From assembly GCF_002812485.1 (NCBI RefSeq), contig NZ_CP025003.1, forward strand, positions 868,001 through 932,000: DNA of 64,000 nucleotides, written 5' to 3'. A program made the position numbers and the translations under genes. Positions 25,617 to 37,030 of this stretch are shown here, piece by piece. The notes beneath the pieces were generated by a model. That model did not search any database. It saw nothing but the letters and a program-made list of their open reading frames with translations, and was not told the DNA's origin. How positions within the stretch are numbered: position 1 is the first letter of the stretch; every line of letters starts with the position of its first letter. The stretch is from Dickeya fangzhongdai (lineage in GTDB: Bacteria; Pseudomonadota; Gammaproteobacteria; Enterobacterales; Enterobacteriaceae).

Positions 25617-26791
25617 CAATCCAGCAGCGGACGAGGCTGCCTGTCCAGCCGGCCGCTGAGCGTGATCAGCAGTAGCGCCGCGGCGACAATCACCGCGCCA
25701 ATCCACGGGGTTTGCGCCAGTCCGCCGCGGGCGACCGTCTGCCCGCCAATCACCGACCCCAGCGCGATGCCGACGTTAAACGCCGCAATGTTTAAACCGG
25801 AGGCGACGTCCACGGCGTGGGGCGCATACTGTTCGGCCTTCTGCACCACATAGACCTGCAGGCCTGGCACGTTGCCGAATGCGAACACCCCCATCGCCAG
25901 CACCGTCGCCAGCGCCGCGTATTGAATAGATGCCGTGAACTGGAACACCAGCAGCAACAGCGCCAGCGCGGCGAAGATAAATGTCAGCGCCGGCACCGCG
26001 CCGTGGCGATCCGCCAGTTTGCCGCCCCAGAGATTGCCAATCGCCACCGACACGCCGTAACCCAGCAAAATCCAGCTTACGGCGGCCGGGCTAAACCCTG
26101 CCAGATCCTGCATCATCGGCGCCAGAAAGGTGAAGGCGGTGAACACGCCGCCGTAACCCAGCGCGGTAATCGCGTAGATCATCAGCAGCCTGGGGTGAGT
26201 CAGCACCTGCAACTGCGCTTTCAGGTTGGCGATGGCCCTACCGGGGATGGTGTTCGGCACCAGCATCAGGCTGCTTAACAGTGAAATCACTCCCAGCGCC
26301 GAGACGGCCAGAAAGGTTTCGCGCCAGCCGGCGTGCTGGCCGATGAAGGTACCCAGCGGTACGCCGGTCACCAGCGCCACGGTCAGTCCGCCGAACATGA
26401 TGGCGATCGCCGAGGCGGCTTTTTCTTTCGGCACCAGACTGGTGGCGATGGTGGAGCCAATCGAGAAAAACACGCCGTGCGCCAGCCCGGTCAGCAATCG
26501 CGCCGCCACCAGCGTGGCGTAGTTGGGGGCCAGCCAGGCCAACAGGTTGCCGGCGGTGAATAGCGCCATCAGCCCGACCAGCAGCGGTTTGCGCGGTAGC
26601 GCGCCGGTCAGCGCGGTCAGCACCGGCGCGCCCACGGCGACGCCCAGCGCGTAAATGGAAACCAGCAGTCCTGCCGAGGGCAGCGAGATCGCCAGTTGGT
26701 CGGCGATGGTCGGCACCAGGCCGACAATCACAAATTCGGTGGTGCCAATTGCAAAGGCACTGATGGTCAGAGCCAGTAACGCCAGCGGCAT
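25616..26791 (-). CDS. DHA1-family MFS efflux transporter
   Basis: A 391-residue, 12-helix drug or sugar efflux protein of the AraJ/YdhP kind. AFAIGTTEFVIVGLVPTIA in helix 1, LTGALPRKPLLVG (motif A) and ARLLTGLAHGVFFSIG are characteristic. GGAG lies seven bases before the ATG at 26791; an ATG twelve bases earlier overlaps that site. It is divergent from a LysR gene, which may control it. The substrate is unknown. Confidence 0.88.
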   Translation of the reverse strand: MPLALLALTISAFAIGTTEFVIVGLVPTIADQLAISLPSAGLLVSIYALGVAVGAPVLTALTGALPRKPLLVGLMALFTAGNLLAWLAPNYATLVAARLLTGLAHGVFFSIGSTIATSLVPKEKAASAIAIMFGGLTVALVTGVPLGTFIGQHAGWRETFLAVSALGVISLLSSLMLVPNTIPGRAIANLKAQLQVLTHPRLLMIYAITALGYGGVFTAFTFLAPMMQDLAGFSPAAVSWILLGYGVSVAIGNLWGGKLADRHGAVPALTFIFAALALLLLVFQFTASIQYAALATVLAMGVFAFGNVPGLQVYVVQKAEQYAPHAVDVASGLNIAAFNVGIALGSVIGGQTVARGGLAQTPWIGAVIVAAALLLITLSGRLDRQPRPLLD

Positions 26792-26897
26792 AATTATCTC
26801 CATAGAACGGGGTTCGAATAATGGCGATCAGTATGGAGAACTGCTTAAATAACAAAAATAGCTAAAATCTCAATGGAATTTTGCTGGAGAAGCAAAA

Positions 26898-27785
26898 ATG
26901 AAGGCGACCTCGGAAGAACTGGCGATTTTTGTCTCGGTGGTGGAAAGCGGCAGCTTCAGCCGGGCGGCGGAACAGCTCGGGCTGGCGAACTCGGCGGTGA
27001 GCCGGGCGGTGAAAAAACTCGAAATGAAACTGGGGGTCAGCCTGTTGAACCGCACCACGCGGCAACTGAGCCTGACGGAAGAGGGCGAGCGCTATTTTCG
27101 CCGGGTACAGCAGATATTGCAGGAGATGGCGGCGGCGGAAACCGAACTGATGGAAACCCGGCGCACGCCGCGCGGTCTGTTGCGTATCGACGCCGCCACG
27201 CCGGTAGTGCTGCATCTGCTGATGCCGCTGGTCAAACCGTTTCGCGAGCGTTACCCGGAGGTGACGCTGTCGCTGGTGTCGTCGGAGACGTTTATCAACC
27301 TGATTGAGCGCAAGGTCGATGTGGCGATCCGCGCCGGAACGCTGACCGACTCCAGCCTGCGCGCCCGCCCGTTGTTTACCAGCTATCGCAAGATCGTCGC
27401 CTCGCCGGACTATGTGGCGAAACACGGCGCGCCGCAGCATGTGGATGCGCTGGCGCAGCATCTCTGTCTGGGGTTTACCGAGCCGGTATCGCTCAACACC
27501 TGGCCGGTGGCGCGCGCAGACGGTCAACTGTATGAGATTGAGGTGGGGTTATCATCCAACAGCGGCGAAACCCTCAAGCAACTGAGCCTGACGGGCAACG
27601 GCATCGCCTGCCTGTCGGATTACATGATTGACGGGGAAATCGCCCGCGGCGAGCTGGTGGAACTGCTTGCCGATCGGCGCCTGCCGGTGGCGATGCCGTT
27701 CAGCGCGGTCTATTACAGCGACCGCGCCGTCAGCACCCGCATCCGGGCGTTTATCGATTTTCTGAGCGAGCAGGTGACGCGGTGA
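26898..27785 (+). CDS. LysR-family transcriptional regulator
   Basis: A 295-residue LysR protein. The N-terminal HTH ([32 protein letters not shown]) and the effector domain with [17 protein letters not shown] and [11 protein letters not shown] are the usual CrgA/YafC-type pattern. It lies between a divergent MFS gene and a convergent dkgB; YafC neighbours DkgB in E. coli too, which suggests a shared role. The effector is unknown. Confidence 0.9.
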   Translation: MKATSEELAIFVSVVESGSFSRAAEQLGLANSAVSRAVKKLEMKLGVSLLNRTTRQLSLTEEGERYFRRVQQILQEMAAAETELMETRRTPRGLLRIDAATPVVLHLLMPLVKPFRERYPEVTLSLVSSETFINLIERKVDVAIRAGTLTDSSLRARPLFTSYRKIVASPDYVAKHGAPQHVDALAQHLCLGFTEPVSLNTWPVARADGQLYEIEVGLSSNSGETLKQLSLTGNGIACLSDYMIDGEIARGELVELLADRRLPVAMPFSAVYYSDRAVSTRIRAFIDFLSEQVTR

Positions 27786-27789
27786 AAAA

Positions 27790-27830
27790 GCAAAAACCGT
27801 CCGGCGTGCGGCAAGGCGGCACGGGCCTGA
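27790..27830 (-). terminator. Terminator of dkgB
   Basis: On the minus strand CCGTC and GACGG bracket an imperfect GC-rich hairpin and TTTTTGCTTTTT follows. It lies just after the dkgB stop, and overlaps the region after the LysR stop. Confidence 0.6.
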
Positions 27831-27851
27831 CGGCTATTCGCCAGAACCGGA

Positions 27852-28658
27852 TTACCGATCCCACTCCGGCGCCAGCCCGTCCGGGCTAACCAGTCGGCCA
27901 TGGCGTTCCAGCGCGGCGATGGCCGCCATATCGTCGGCATCCAGCGTCAGCGTTGGCGCCAGCAGGTTGCTTTGCAGGTTCTCGCGTTTTGTCGATGACG
28001 GGATCACGGCGTAACCCAGCGCCAGCGCCCAGGCCAGAACCACCTGTGCGGGCGTGGCCTGATGCTTCGCGGCGATCGCGCCAATGACCGCATCCTTCAG
28101 CGCATTGCCGTAGGCCAGCGTCATATACGAGGTGATGTGGATGCCGTGCGCCCGCGCCCAGTCCGCCACGCGGCGATTTTGCAGGTACGGCGACAGCTCT
28201 ATCTGGTTGGTGGCGATTTGCCCGGCGCCGACGGCGTCAATCGCCTGCTGCATCAGCGCGATGGTGAAGTTGGACACGCCGATTTCGCGCGTCAGCCCCT
28301 GCTGTTTCGCCTCCACCAGCGCCTGCATGGATTCCGCCACGCTGACGGCGTTGCCGGGCGACGGCCAGTGGATCAACGTCAGATCCACATCATCGGTGCG
28401 CAGCTTATGCAGGCTCTGTTTCAGGCTGGGGATCAGTTTTTCCCGGCTCAGGTTTTCGGTCCAGATTTTGGTGGTGAGATATAACTCGCCGCGCGGCACG
28501 CCGCTTTCCGCCACCGCCTGACCCACCGCCGCTTCGTTGTCATAAATCTGCGCGGTATCGATAGCGCGATAGCCCAGCGCCAGCGCATCTTTGACCGATG
28601 CGATCACCACCTCGTCTTTAAGGCGGAACGTACCTAACCCGAATGCAGGAACTGCCAT
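27852..28658 (-). CDS. dkgB: 2,5-diketo-D-gluconate reductase B (aldo/keto reductase)
   Basis: A 268-residue NADPH-dependent aldo/keto reductase barrel. The start [13 protein letters not shown], the catalytic [17 protein letters not shown] (Asp and Tyr), [15 protein letters not shown] (Lys), [11 protein letters not shown] (His) and [12 protein letters not shown] (cofactor) match E. coli DkgB (267 residues) along the chain. It reduces methylglyoxal and other ketoaldehydes, including 2,5-diketogluconate. Confidence 0.93.
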   Translation of the reverse strand: MAVPAFGLGTFRLKDEVVIASVKDALALGYRAIDTAQIYDNEAAVGQAVAESGVPRGELYLTTKIWTENLSREKLIPSLKQSLHKLRTDDVDLTLIHWPSPGNAVSVAESMQALVEAKQQGLTREIGVSNFTIALMQQAIDAVGAGQIATNQIELSPYLQNRRVADWARAHGIHITSYMTLAYGNALKDAVIGAIAAKHQATPAQVVLAWALALGYAVIPSSTKRENLQSNLLAPTLTLDADDMAAIAALERHGRLVSPDGLAPEWDR

Positions 28659-28814
28659 GATTGACCTCGTTTGTCACAGGAATAAGGCGGAGAATTATCA
28701 CGAGGCGCGACTCTGTGAAAAAGGTGAACAAACGCAGAGGTTTTTTGCTGCTGCGGCAATAATACGGCGGAAGACCGGCGGTACAGGTATAGGAACGTAG
28801 CGGCAGAAAAGCAG

Positions 28815-28849
28815 AGACGGAAAAAAGCCCCGGCACAACACCGGGGCTT
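28815..28849 (-). terminator. Terminator of iolR
   Basis: AAGCCCCGG (28825-28833) pairs with CCGGGGCTT (28841-28849). On the minus strand six T follow. It lies 33 bases after the iolR stop. Confidence 0.9.
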
Positions 28850-28881
28850 CCCTTAACTTAAATCGATAATGGATGCAGCAG

Positions 28882-29739
28882 TCAGGCGCTTTTCTGGCCT
28901 TCTTCGCGCTGGCGCAGGCTGTTGCCCTGACGATAGGCCAGCGACACCATCAGCGACTGTACCAGACACAGCGTGGCCGACTGGGAGCGGAACGCGTCCA
29001 CCTGCGCTTCTTTCACCACAAAGCACACATCGCTGAGCGTCGCCAGCGGGCTTACCTGACTGTCGGTGATCACGATCTGGCGCGCGCCCGCGCTGGCGGC
29101 CATTTCGCTTACCATCACCGTTTCCTGCGCGTACGGCGAGAAGCTGATCGACACCACGATGTCTTTGGCGTTCAGGCGGCACAACTGCTCGCGGAACATG
29201 CCGCCGAGTCCGTTGACCAGCACCGGGCGGCTTTCCAGATGACTTAGCGCGTAGGACAGGTAGGTGGCGACGCTGAACGAGCGCCGCAGCCCGACGATGT
29301 AGATCGTGTCGGCCTGCGCCAGCAGGTCGACCGCTTTTTCCAGGTCTTCCGGCTGGGTACGCGCCGCCAGTTGCTGCATCGCCTGCGCGTTGGAACGGGC
29401 GAATTCGTGCAGGATGTCCTGCGGACGTTCCGGCACCGTGTCTTCCATCTCCCGAAACAGCCGCGCCCGATCGGTGTAACTGGCGGTTTCCTCCACCAGA
29501 TTCATGCGGAACAGCTGTTTCATTTCATTGAAACCGCTGAAATCGAAGGCGTTGGCGAAGCGGATCAGCGTGGAGGGCGGTACGTCCGCCTGCTCGGCGA
29601 TCACCGCCACGGTGTCGAACGCCACGCTGTTGGTGTTGTCCAGCACGTAGCGCGCCACCTGCTGCAAACGCTTGCTCAGGGAGTCGTACCGCGCGCGGAT
29701 CTGCTCCTGTAATTCTCTCAGGCTGGTCGCCATAGCCAT
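28882..29739 (-). CDS. iolR: RpiR-family repressor, probable IolR of inositol catabolism
   Basis: A 285-residue regulator with an N-terminal HTH (ADVPPSTLIRFANAFDFSGFNEMKQ) and a C-terminal SIS sugar-phosphate isomerase-like domain (TIYIVGLRRSFSVATYL, DIVVSISFSPYAQETV). It is divergent from iolA, the same arrangement as the RpiR-type IolR of Salmonella, so it is very likely the repressor released by an inositol breakdown intermediate. The ATG at 29739 has GGAG nine bases before it; an earlier in-frame ATG at 29757 overlaps that site. Confidence 0.85.
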   Translation of the reverse strand: MAMATSLRELQEQIRARYDSLSKRLQQVARYVLDNTNSVAFDTVAVIAEQADVPPSTLIRFANAFDFSGFNEMKQLFRMNLVEETASYTDRARLFREMEDTVPERPQDILHEFARSNAQAMQQLAARTQPEDLEKAVDLLAQADTIYIVGLRRSFSVATYLSYALSHLESRPVLVNGLGGMFREQLCRLNAKDIVVSISFSPYAQETVMVSEMAASAGARQIVITDSQVSPLATLSDVCFVVKEAQVDAFRSQSATLCLVQSLMVSLAYRQGNSLRQREEGQKSA

Positions 29740-30051
29740 AGTGTTGTTCTCCGTCATCCCGGCGGGATGCTGTTGATCCGATTCTAGTGAGTTGAACCGG
29801 CATTTCAAACCGATTTGTCATTTTTTCGGTGAAAAATAGAATGAATAATTCAGTTTTTCTGTGCGTTACCGGCTGATGAAACCGCGTAAAAAGCCGTTTA
29901 AACGCTGGTTACCTGCCGTTTACCGGAAAATCTATCCTGGATCACAATAATCAACATTTGTTTTATTTCTTATTAAAATGGAATTTTTATTTCATATACA
30001 GTAAGGCGATATCAGCCATCTGTCACCCTAAACCCCTGCAGAGGTGTAACC
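29740..30051. promoter_or_regulatory. Divergent iolR-iolA promoter region with candidate IolR sites
   Basis: The 312 bases between the divergent starts are AT-rich. TGGAATTTTTATTTCA (29979-29994) matches, in reverse complement, two repeats upstream of iolG. TGAATAATTCA (29842-29852) is a shorter palindrome nearer iolR. Both could be operators. No gene is visible here. Confidence 0.5.
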
Positions 30052-31563
<1,512 letters not shown>

Positions 31564-31589
31564 TTCCACCTGACTTGCGGGAGCAAACG

Positions 31590-33521
31590 ATGGACACGTT
31601 GAAAATGACCATGGCGCAGGCGCTGGTCCGGTTTCTCAATCAGCAGTATCTCCAGGTGGACGGCGAGGAAACGCCGTTGTTCGCCGGGGTGATGACCATC
31701 TTCGGGCACGGCAACGTGCTCGGCATCGGGCAGGCGCTGGAGCAGGATGCCGGGCACCTGCAGGTGCATCAGGGGTGCAACGAGCAGGGCATGGCGCACA
31801 TCGCCGTGGGTTTTGCCAAACAGCACCGGCGGCGGCGCGTGTACGCGGTGACCACCTCGGTGGGGCCGGGGTCCGCCAATCTGGTGACGGCGGCGGCCAC
31901 CGCCACCGCCAATCGCATTCCGCTGCTGCTGCTGCCGGGGGATCTGTTTGCCAGCCGTCAGCCCGACCCGGTGTTGCAGCAAATCGAGCAGTATCATGAC
32001 GCCACCATCAGCACCAACGATTGCCTGCGGCCGGTGTCGCGCTACTGGGATCGCATCAGCCGCCCGGAACAGCTAATGAGCGCGCTTGTCAACGCCATGC
32101 GGGTGCTGACCGACCCGGCGGATACCGGCACGGTGACGCTGTGCCTGCCGCAGGACGTGCAGGCGGAAGCCTGGGATTACCCGGCGGCGTTCTTCCAGCG
32201 GCGGGTACATCATCTGGAACGCCGTCCGCCGGATAGCGCCCGGCTGGCGCAGGCGGCGGCATTACTGGCGCGCAAACGCCGCCCGTTGCTGATTTGCGGC
32301 GGCGGGGTGCGTTATGCCGGCGCGCACGATGCTTTCCGCCAGTTTGCCGAGCGCTTTAATCTGCCGTTTGGCGAAACCCAGGCGGGCAAGGGCGCGCTGG
32401 TGTCGGAGCACCCGCTTAACGCCGGCGGCATCGGCGTGACCGGCGGGCAGGCCGCGAACCGGCTGGCGGCGCAGGCGGATCTGGTGATTGGCGTCGGTAC
32501 CCGGCTGACCGACTTCACCACCGCCTCCAAATCGCTGTTTACCCATCCGCAGGTCGAGTTTTTGCTGCTCAACGTGGCGGAGTTCGACGCGTTCAAACTG
32601 GATGCCGTCGCGCTGATCGCCGACGCCCGCGAAGGGTTGACGCAACTGGCGCAGGCGCTGGAGGCTCAGGGCTATCGCAGCGGCTGGGGCGATGAGGTCG
32701 CGCAGGCCCGTCTCGACTGGCAACGGGAGCGTCAGCGGCTGTTTGAGCGGCGCGACGAAGACGGGCAGGAGCTGGAAATCGCCGGACATCTGGATGCGCA
32801 ACTGGCCGAGTACCGCGAGACGCTTGGCACTCGCCTGACGCAAACCCGCGTGCTGGGGCTGTTGAACGACGCGCTGGAAGACGACGCCATCGTGGTGGGC
32901 GCGGCCGGGTCGCTGCCCGGCGACCTGCAACGGCTGTGGCAGGTGAAAACGCCGGACAGCTATCATCTGGAGTACGGTTACTCCTGCATGGGCTACGAGA
33001 TCGCGGCGGCGGTGGGCGCGCGGCTGGCGGCGCCGCGACAGCCGGTGTACGCGATGGTGGGCGACGGTTCTTACCTGATGCTGCACAGCGAGCTGCAAAC
33101 CGCGGTGCAGGAAGGCATCAAAATTACCGTGCTGCTGTTCGACAACGCCGGGTTCGGCTGCATCAACAACTTGCAGATGAGTCAGGGGATGGGCAGTTTC
33201 TGCACCGAGAACCGGCGGCGCGATCGGGACAGCGGCAAATTGACCGGTTCGCTGGTGACGGTGGATTTCGCCCGCAACGCCGAAAGCTACGGCTGTCGGG
33301 CATGGACGGTACGGGACGAGGCGTCGTTATTGCAGGCGCTGCGCGAGGCGCAGGCGCACCCCGGCCCGTGCTTGCTGGATATCAAAGTGCTGCCGAAAAC
33401 CATGACCCACGGCTACGACGCCTGGTGGAATACCGGCACCGCGCAGGTGGCGGACAACCCGGCGATTGAAACCGCGGCGCGCGAGGTGCAATTACAACGC
33501 GCAAAAGCACGGCAGTATTAG
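31590..33521 (+). CDS. iolD: 3D-(3,5/4)-trihydroxycyclohexane-1,2-dione hydrolase
   Basis: A 643-residue thiamine-diphosphate enzyme that opens the ring of the diketo-inositol intermediate to 5-deoxyglucuronate. Domains: PYR domain with [18 protein letters not shown] (activating Glu), a middle domain, and the PP domain with [19 protein letters not shown] binding diphosphate and metal, then [12 protein letters not shown]. The ATG at 31590 with GGAG upstream is preferred to an earlier TTG at 31575. Length fits IolD. Confidence 0.95.
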   Translation: MDTLKMTMAQALVRFLNQQYLQVDGEETPLFAGVMTIFGHGNVLGIGQALEQDAGHLQVHQGCNEQGMAHIAVGFAKQHRRRRVYAVTTSVGPGSANLVTAAATATANRIPLLLLPGDLFASRQPDPVLQQIEQYHDATISTNDCLRPVSRYWDRISRPEQLMSALVNAMRVLTDPADTGTVTLCLPQDVQAEAWDYPAAFFQRRVHHLERRPPDSARLAQAAALLARKRRPLLICGGGVRYAGAHDAFRQFAERFNLPFGETQAGKGALVSEHPLNAGGIGVTGGQAANRLAAQADLVIGVGTRLTDFTTASKSLFTHPQVEFLLLNVAEFDAFKLDAVALIADAREGLTQLAQALEAQGYRSGWGDEVAQARLDWQRERQRLFERRDEDGQELEIAGHLDAQLAEYRETLGTRLTQTRVLGLLNDALEDDAIVVGAAGSLPGDLQRLWQVKTPDSYHLEYGYSCMGYEIAAAVGARLAAPRQPVYAMVGDGSYLMLHSELQTAVQEGIKITVLLFDNAGFGCINNLQMSQGMGSFCTENRRRDRDSGKLTGSLVTVDFARNAESYGCRAWTVRDEASLLQALREAQAHPGPCLLDIKVLPKTMTHGYDAWWNTGTAQVADNPAIETAAREVQLQRAKARQY

Positions 33522-33561
33522 GGCTGATGACGAATACACCTTTCAGGCGGCATGTTTAGCG

Positions 33562-33601
33562 GCATCTGCGCTCACGATGATTTCGTCGTGGGCGCAGATG
33601 C
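33562..33601 (+). other. Long hairpin after iolD
   Basis: GCATCTGCGCTCACGA (33562-33577) pairs with 33586-33601 over 16 bp with one G-U pair. No T-run follows. It may protect the 3' end of the iolAD transcript or terminate it inefficiently. Confidence 0.7.
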
Positions 33602-33604
33602 GCA

Positions 33605-33690
33605 TCATCGTTACTACTCTCATCGTTACTGCTATCGCCGCTACTACATATCAATGCTGCTATATCCGTATCAATGCCGCTATCAATACG
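33605..33690. repeat. Degenerate tandem repeats (about 12-16 bp)
   Basis: TCATCGTTACT recurs at 33605 and 33620, followed by diverging copies of the kind ATCRNYGCTAYTA up to about 33690. It fills most of the gap between iolD and sbmC. Confidence 0.6.
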
Positions 33691-33715
33691 GCTGAGGCAT
33701 GCCACGTGCTATGCG

Positions 33716-34177
33716 TCACTGAACCGGAATATGCATGTCGATATCCCAGTAGCCGTCGCTATAACCGTCATTGAGGTAGACCTCGAAACAGGATCGCGTT
33801 GTGTCGACGGTGTTACCATCGCCGAGTAACGCGGCAAAAAACGCCTGCCACGATAGGCCGAAATCATCGTCGGATACGCGCGCGCGGGCAATCGCGTACC
33901 GACCCGCGGCGATCTCCGTCGCGATCGCCCCGCTGCTGTTGGCGGGCAGACGAAACTCAGCGGTCACGCTTACCACGGTATCCGCCGCCAGTTTTTCCGG
34001 CGGGGTTTCTTGCGGATTGCCGTAATAAACCGCAATCCATTCCAGCGGCTGTACCGCGTGCTCGTCCACCCATTTCATCAGTTGTTCAAATCCTTGCGGC
34101 ACCGTTTGTTCCCAGGGGCCCACCAGATGGAACCCGGCCGCATGGCGTTTATTCACATGCTGAACGTTGTAATCCAT
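33716..34177 (-). CDS. sbmC: DNA gyrase inhibitor SbmC (GyrI)
   Basis: A 153-residue GyrI-like small-molecule-binding domain protein that binds gyrase and protects cells from gyrase poisons. [22 protein letters not shown] and the end [18 protein letters not shown] are near-identical in pattern to E. coli SbmC (157 residues). AAGGA lies six bases before the ATG. It is LexA-regulated in E. coli, but I see no good LexA box here. Confidence 0.92.
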   Translation of the reverse strand: MDYNVQHVNKRHAAGFHLVGPWEQTVPQGFEQLMKWVDEHAVQPLEWIAVYYGNPQETPPEKLAADTVVSVTAEFRLPANSSGAIATEIAAGRYAIARARVSDDDFGLSWQAFFAALLGDGNTVDTTRSCFEVYLNDGYSDGYWDIDMHIPVQ

Positions 34178-34307
34178 ATCTGATCCTTACGAAGATGATG
34201 ACTGTGTATTTATCGGTGTTACCGGCTGAGGGCATGATAGCGGCATGTTTCATCGAGCTATACCGTGTAAGATCCCATTGTGGGACAAATTAACGAGATT
34301 GATAGCC

Positions 34308-34829
34308 ATGCCGAAGTCGATAAAGAACCTCAGTGGACGTAAAGAGCGATTCGCTGCGCGTGTACTGCTTATTGACGGTTCAAACCGCGTTCTTCTCCTG
34401 AGCACCCGAGACGCCAGCAATCCGGCGTTTTTAGAATCCTGGGAACTGCCCGGCGGCGGCGTTTTAGCGGGCGAATCGATCACACAGGCAGTGATACGCG
34501 AACTCTACGAGGAAACGGGAATCACCCTCTCAGCCTCGTCCGTAAGCTCACCGCTATGGAAGCGGGACGTCCTCTATACCTACCGCGGAGAGCGCCGCCT
34601 GCAGCATGAGGCGATTTGTTGTGCCAGGATCGAGATAGCGCCTCAAACCATTGATGAGCGTTATAGAGAACCGTTCGAACGTGAGGACCACCTTCGCTAT
34701 CAGTGGTGGCCGTTGGGCGAATTAAGGGTGTCGCAAGAAACGTTCTATCCCATCACCCTTCCACGTCATGCCGATGCCCTTATAGCCGGTCGCATAATTG
34801 ATGAACCGCTCGAAGTCTGGGATGAATAA
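34308..34829 (+). CDS. Nudix hydrolase
   Basis: A 173-residue protein with a complete Nudix box, GGVLAGESITQAVIRELYEE followed by TGI (G-x5-E-x7-RE-x-x-EE-x-G), which binds the metal and hydrolyses a nucleoside-diphosphate-linked bond. WELPGGG precedes it, as usual. The ATG at 34308 is chosen as the first with GAGA upstream; a longer reading from 34245 would run through the sbmC promoter side. The substrate is unknown. Confidence 0.85.
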   Translation: MPKSIKNLSGRKERFAARVLLIDGSNRVLLLSTRDASNPAFLESWELPGGGVLAGESITQAVIRELYEETGITLSASSVSSPLWKRDVLYTYRGERRLQHEAICCARIEIAPQTIDERYREPFEREDHLRYQWWPLGELRVSQETFYPITLPRHADALIAGRIIDEPLEVWDE

Positions 34830-34864
34830 CGCTTCAAGCAGTCCCTTCAATATATATGCGCTCC

Positions 34865-34928
34865 AAACGATAGCATTAATAAACGATAGCATTAACAAAC
34901 GATAACATTAACAAACGATAACGTTAAA
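34865..34928. repeat. 16-bp tandem repeat, four copies
   Basis: AAACGATAGCATTAAT and three slightly changed copies start at 34865, 34881, 34897 and 34913. They lie between the Nudix gene and the chemoreceptor gene. Confidence 0.92.
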
Positions 34929-34953
34929 AACCGGCGGCGTATTTTACGCCGGG
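34926..34953 (-). terminator. Possible terminator of the chemoreceptor gene
   Basis: On the minus strand CCCGGCGTAAAATACGCC can fold and is followed by GCCGGTTTTTAA. It is about 90 bases after the chemoreceptor stop, next to the tandem repeat. Confidence 0.5.
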
Positions 34954-35038
34954 TCATATTTATATGATCGCCAAAATAATGATCTGGAGATTATTTATTA
35001 TCTGGTCATAAAAATAAGCCGCCGGAATCGTAGCTGAA

Positions 35039-36343
35039 TTACACGTTTAATTTATGTATCACATCGACAAACGCGGACACGCCGCTGTTAATTTCACTAA
35101 AGCCGCGCGACAGGTCGTGTATTTTCTCTCTCTCGTCCCCTAAGAATTGATTAATTTGATCCAGTTGCTGGTACATCTGTTCGATTAATCGGGCGTTGTC
35201 CTCAACCATATGGGTGATCTTTTGCGTCGCCGTCGAGGTGGAGATCGCCAGTTTTCGTACCTCTTCCGCCACCACGGAGAAACCGCGCCCGGACTCGCCG
35301 GCCCGCGCGGCTTCAATCGCCGCGTTCAACGCCAGAATGTTGGTCTGGGAAGCGATAGCGTCGATGGTACTGATAATCGCACTGATGTTCTTGGCATGCT
35401 CATTCAGGCTGGCGCCGATTTCCGATGCCGACTTGACCTGCGCGGTAATCCGTTCGGAATTGTTGACCGTTTCCGTAAGCACCTCGCTGGCATTGTAGGT
35501 GATTTGCGAGGTTTGTTCCGACGTGGTGACCGCGATATCCGCGATGCGTTTGGCGTTTTCGACTCGGGTGGTGATATCGGAAGCAAATTTTATGACTTTG
35601 TACACGTTGCCGTGAGCATCGAGAATCGGGTTATAACTCGCTTCCAGCCAGACCCGTTCATCCTGCGAGGTTTTGCGCTCAAAACGGCCGACGAACGACT
35701 CGCCGTTATTGAGCTTATCCCAGAAGCGCGGGTTTTCCCGGTAAAACATGTCGTAGCAGAACATCCGATGGTGTTGGCCTTGTATTTCTTCCAGGCTATA
35801 GCCCATGGTTTTCAGGAAGTTATCGTTGGCCCAGATAATATTTCCTTCCGGGGTGAATTCAATCACCGCCAGTGAACGGTGCAGGGCGGAGAGAATGGCG
35901 TCTTTATCCACCAGCGCCTGATGGTTCTGGGTAATGTCGGACGCCAGTTTGATGACCTTCACTACCTCGCCATTACGGTTTTTTACCGGGAAATAGGTGG
36001 CTCTCAGGAAGAACTTATCGTGTTGCTTGTTATAGCGATCGAATACGCCGGAAAAGGATTCGCCGCTGGCCAGTCGGCGCCAGAATATACGGTAATTCTC
36101 CGTGGATACGTAGTGCGGGTCGCAAAATATAAGATGATGCTCGCCCTGTATTTCATCCAGCGTATAACCAAGCAGGTCGAGGAAAATCGGGTTGGCATAA
36201 AGAATGGTGCCATCAGGCAGAAATTCGATATAAGCGATGCTTTGCTTAATCGCATTCATATCTTGTTCCGACGTGCTTGCCTTCGATGCCGTAATCTTTT
36301 TTCCTTCTGTGCTCAGCACTTTTGATAATCCAAACATCGCCAT
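35039..36343 (-). CDS. Soluble PAS-PAS methyl-accepting chemotaxis protein (BdlA-like)
   Basis: A 434-residue signalling protein with no membrane segment. Two PAS domains (about residues 30-140 and 150-260) each end in [12 protein letters not shown] or [12 protein letters not shown]. They are followed by a short MCP signalling domain with the conserved hairpin tip [19 protein letters not shown], which contacts CheA and CheW. The layout matches P. aeruginosa BdlA and other cytoplasmic redox or metabolite sensors. It sits inside the interrupted inositol locus but has its own promoter region. The ligand is unknown. Confidence 0.9.
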   Translation of the reverse strand: MAMFGLSKVLSTEGKKITASKASTSEQDMNAIKQSIAYIEFLPDGTILYANPIFLDLLGYTLDEIQGEHHLIFCDPHYVSTENYRIFWRRLASGESFSGVFDRYNKQHDKFFLRATYFPVKNRNGEVVKVIKLASDITQNHQALVDKDAILSALHRSLAVIEFTPEGNIIWANDNFLKTMGYSLEEIQGQHHRMFCYDMFYRENPRFWDKLNNGESFVGRFERKTSQDERVWLEASYNPILDAHGNVYKVIKFASDITTRVENAKRIADIAVTTSEQTSQITYNASEVLTETVNNSERITAQVKSASEIGASLNEHAKNISAIISTIDAIASQTNILALNAAIEAARAGESGRGFSVVAEEVRKLAISTSTATQKITHMVEDNARLIEQMYQQLDQINQFLGDEREKIHDLSRGFSEINSGVSAFVDVIHKLNV

Positions 36344-36375
36344 CCCCTATACCGGAAACATACCAGTGACCTTTT

Positions 36376-36440
36376 TATGCCCTAAGTAATTCGGGTTGCA
36401 GGAAGGGCAGCATGCCTGCAACCTGAAGCATGACGGGTAA
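36376..36440. repeat. MITE-like inverted-repeat element, short copy
   Basis: It begins TATGCCCTAAGTAATTCG and ends ACCTGAAGCATGACGGGTAA. The ends are imperfect inverted repeats (GGGTTGCAGG against CCTGCAACCT). A longer relative lies at 41367-41576. Confidence 0.8.
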
Positions 36441-36934
36441 ATGATGTGGAGCTGATAAGAAAGTAATAGTGCAGATTTGGATTTATGGCAGCCCCTAATG
36501 CTGTTTTATTCATTTTTGATGGGTCATACCGTTTTAGCCGAGTGGGCCGCGTTAACGGGCTCGTTTCAGGCGTTGTCCGACTGGGCCGCGCCATATCGCG
36601 CCGAATGCGGTTCCTGCGATTTATCGACCGCCCCGGCTTTGTCAGCGCCCGGTGACCCAGTCCGTCAGTATGTTAGGCGCATGCCCGTTCTGGCGTTAGC
36701 ATCGAAATGACGGCATTCAGCGGGGGATTACTGCATCGGTTTTTCCCGGCGCGGTCTTCATGATGCACGGTAATCAGTAAAATTTTTATTTCATGCCGAT
36801 GCCTTGATGATGAGGACATGACGCCTCTGTAAGGCTCTGCCTGCCGTTCTCTCGACAGAAGCGCCCGGTTGTTGGGCTACGAGAACCTTATTCGGTGATG
36901 TCGGTTTTCCTGCCGCATCACTCATCGCTGCACT

Positions 36935-36979
36935 GGCATTGGTGGCATTGGTGGCATTGGTGGCATTGGTGGTATTGGT
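36935..36979. repeat. 9-bp tandem repeat, five copies
   Basis: GGCATTGGT four times, then GGTATTGGT. It is the only array here with a codon-multiple period, which keeps any reading frame open. Confidence 0.92.
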
Positions 36980-37030
36980 CGGAGGGGGAGGCAATAGCAT
37001 CCCCCTATTTTTTCACCGCCATTCATACCG

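Larger units (their letters stand above)
36344..37030. other. 687-base intergenic region with a MITE copy and 9-bp repeat
   Basis: No convincing gene. It contains the short MITE-like element (36376-36440), the 9-bp array (36935-36979) and the end of the AT-rich operon's region. A minus-strand reading at 36791-37000 (69 residues, with a Thr-Asn-Ala repeat from the 9-bp array) has its ribosome-like AGGGGG directly against the ATG and no family resemblance. Confidence 0.6.

Noticed and set aside
34178..34240. LexA box upstream of sbmC
   Set aside because: One half-site (CAG side) is acceptable in ACCGATAAATACACAG, but the other half is ACC instead of CTG. It is too weak to call.
36477..36710. 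77-codon plus-strand frame in the gap after the chemoreceptor gene
   Set aside because: It has no ribosome site, no family resemblance, and unsteady composition.
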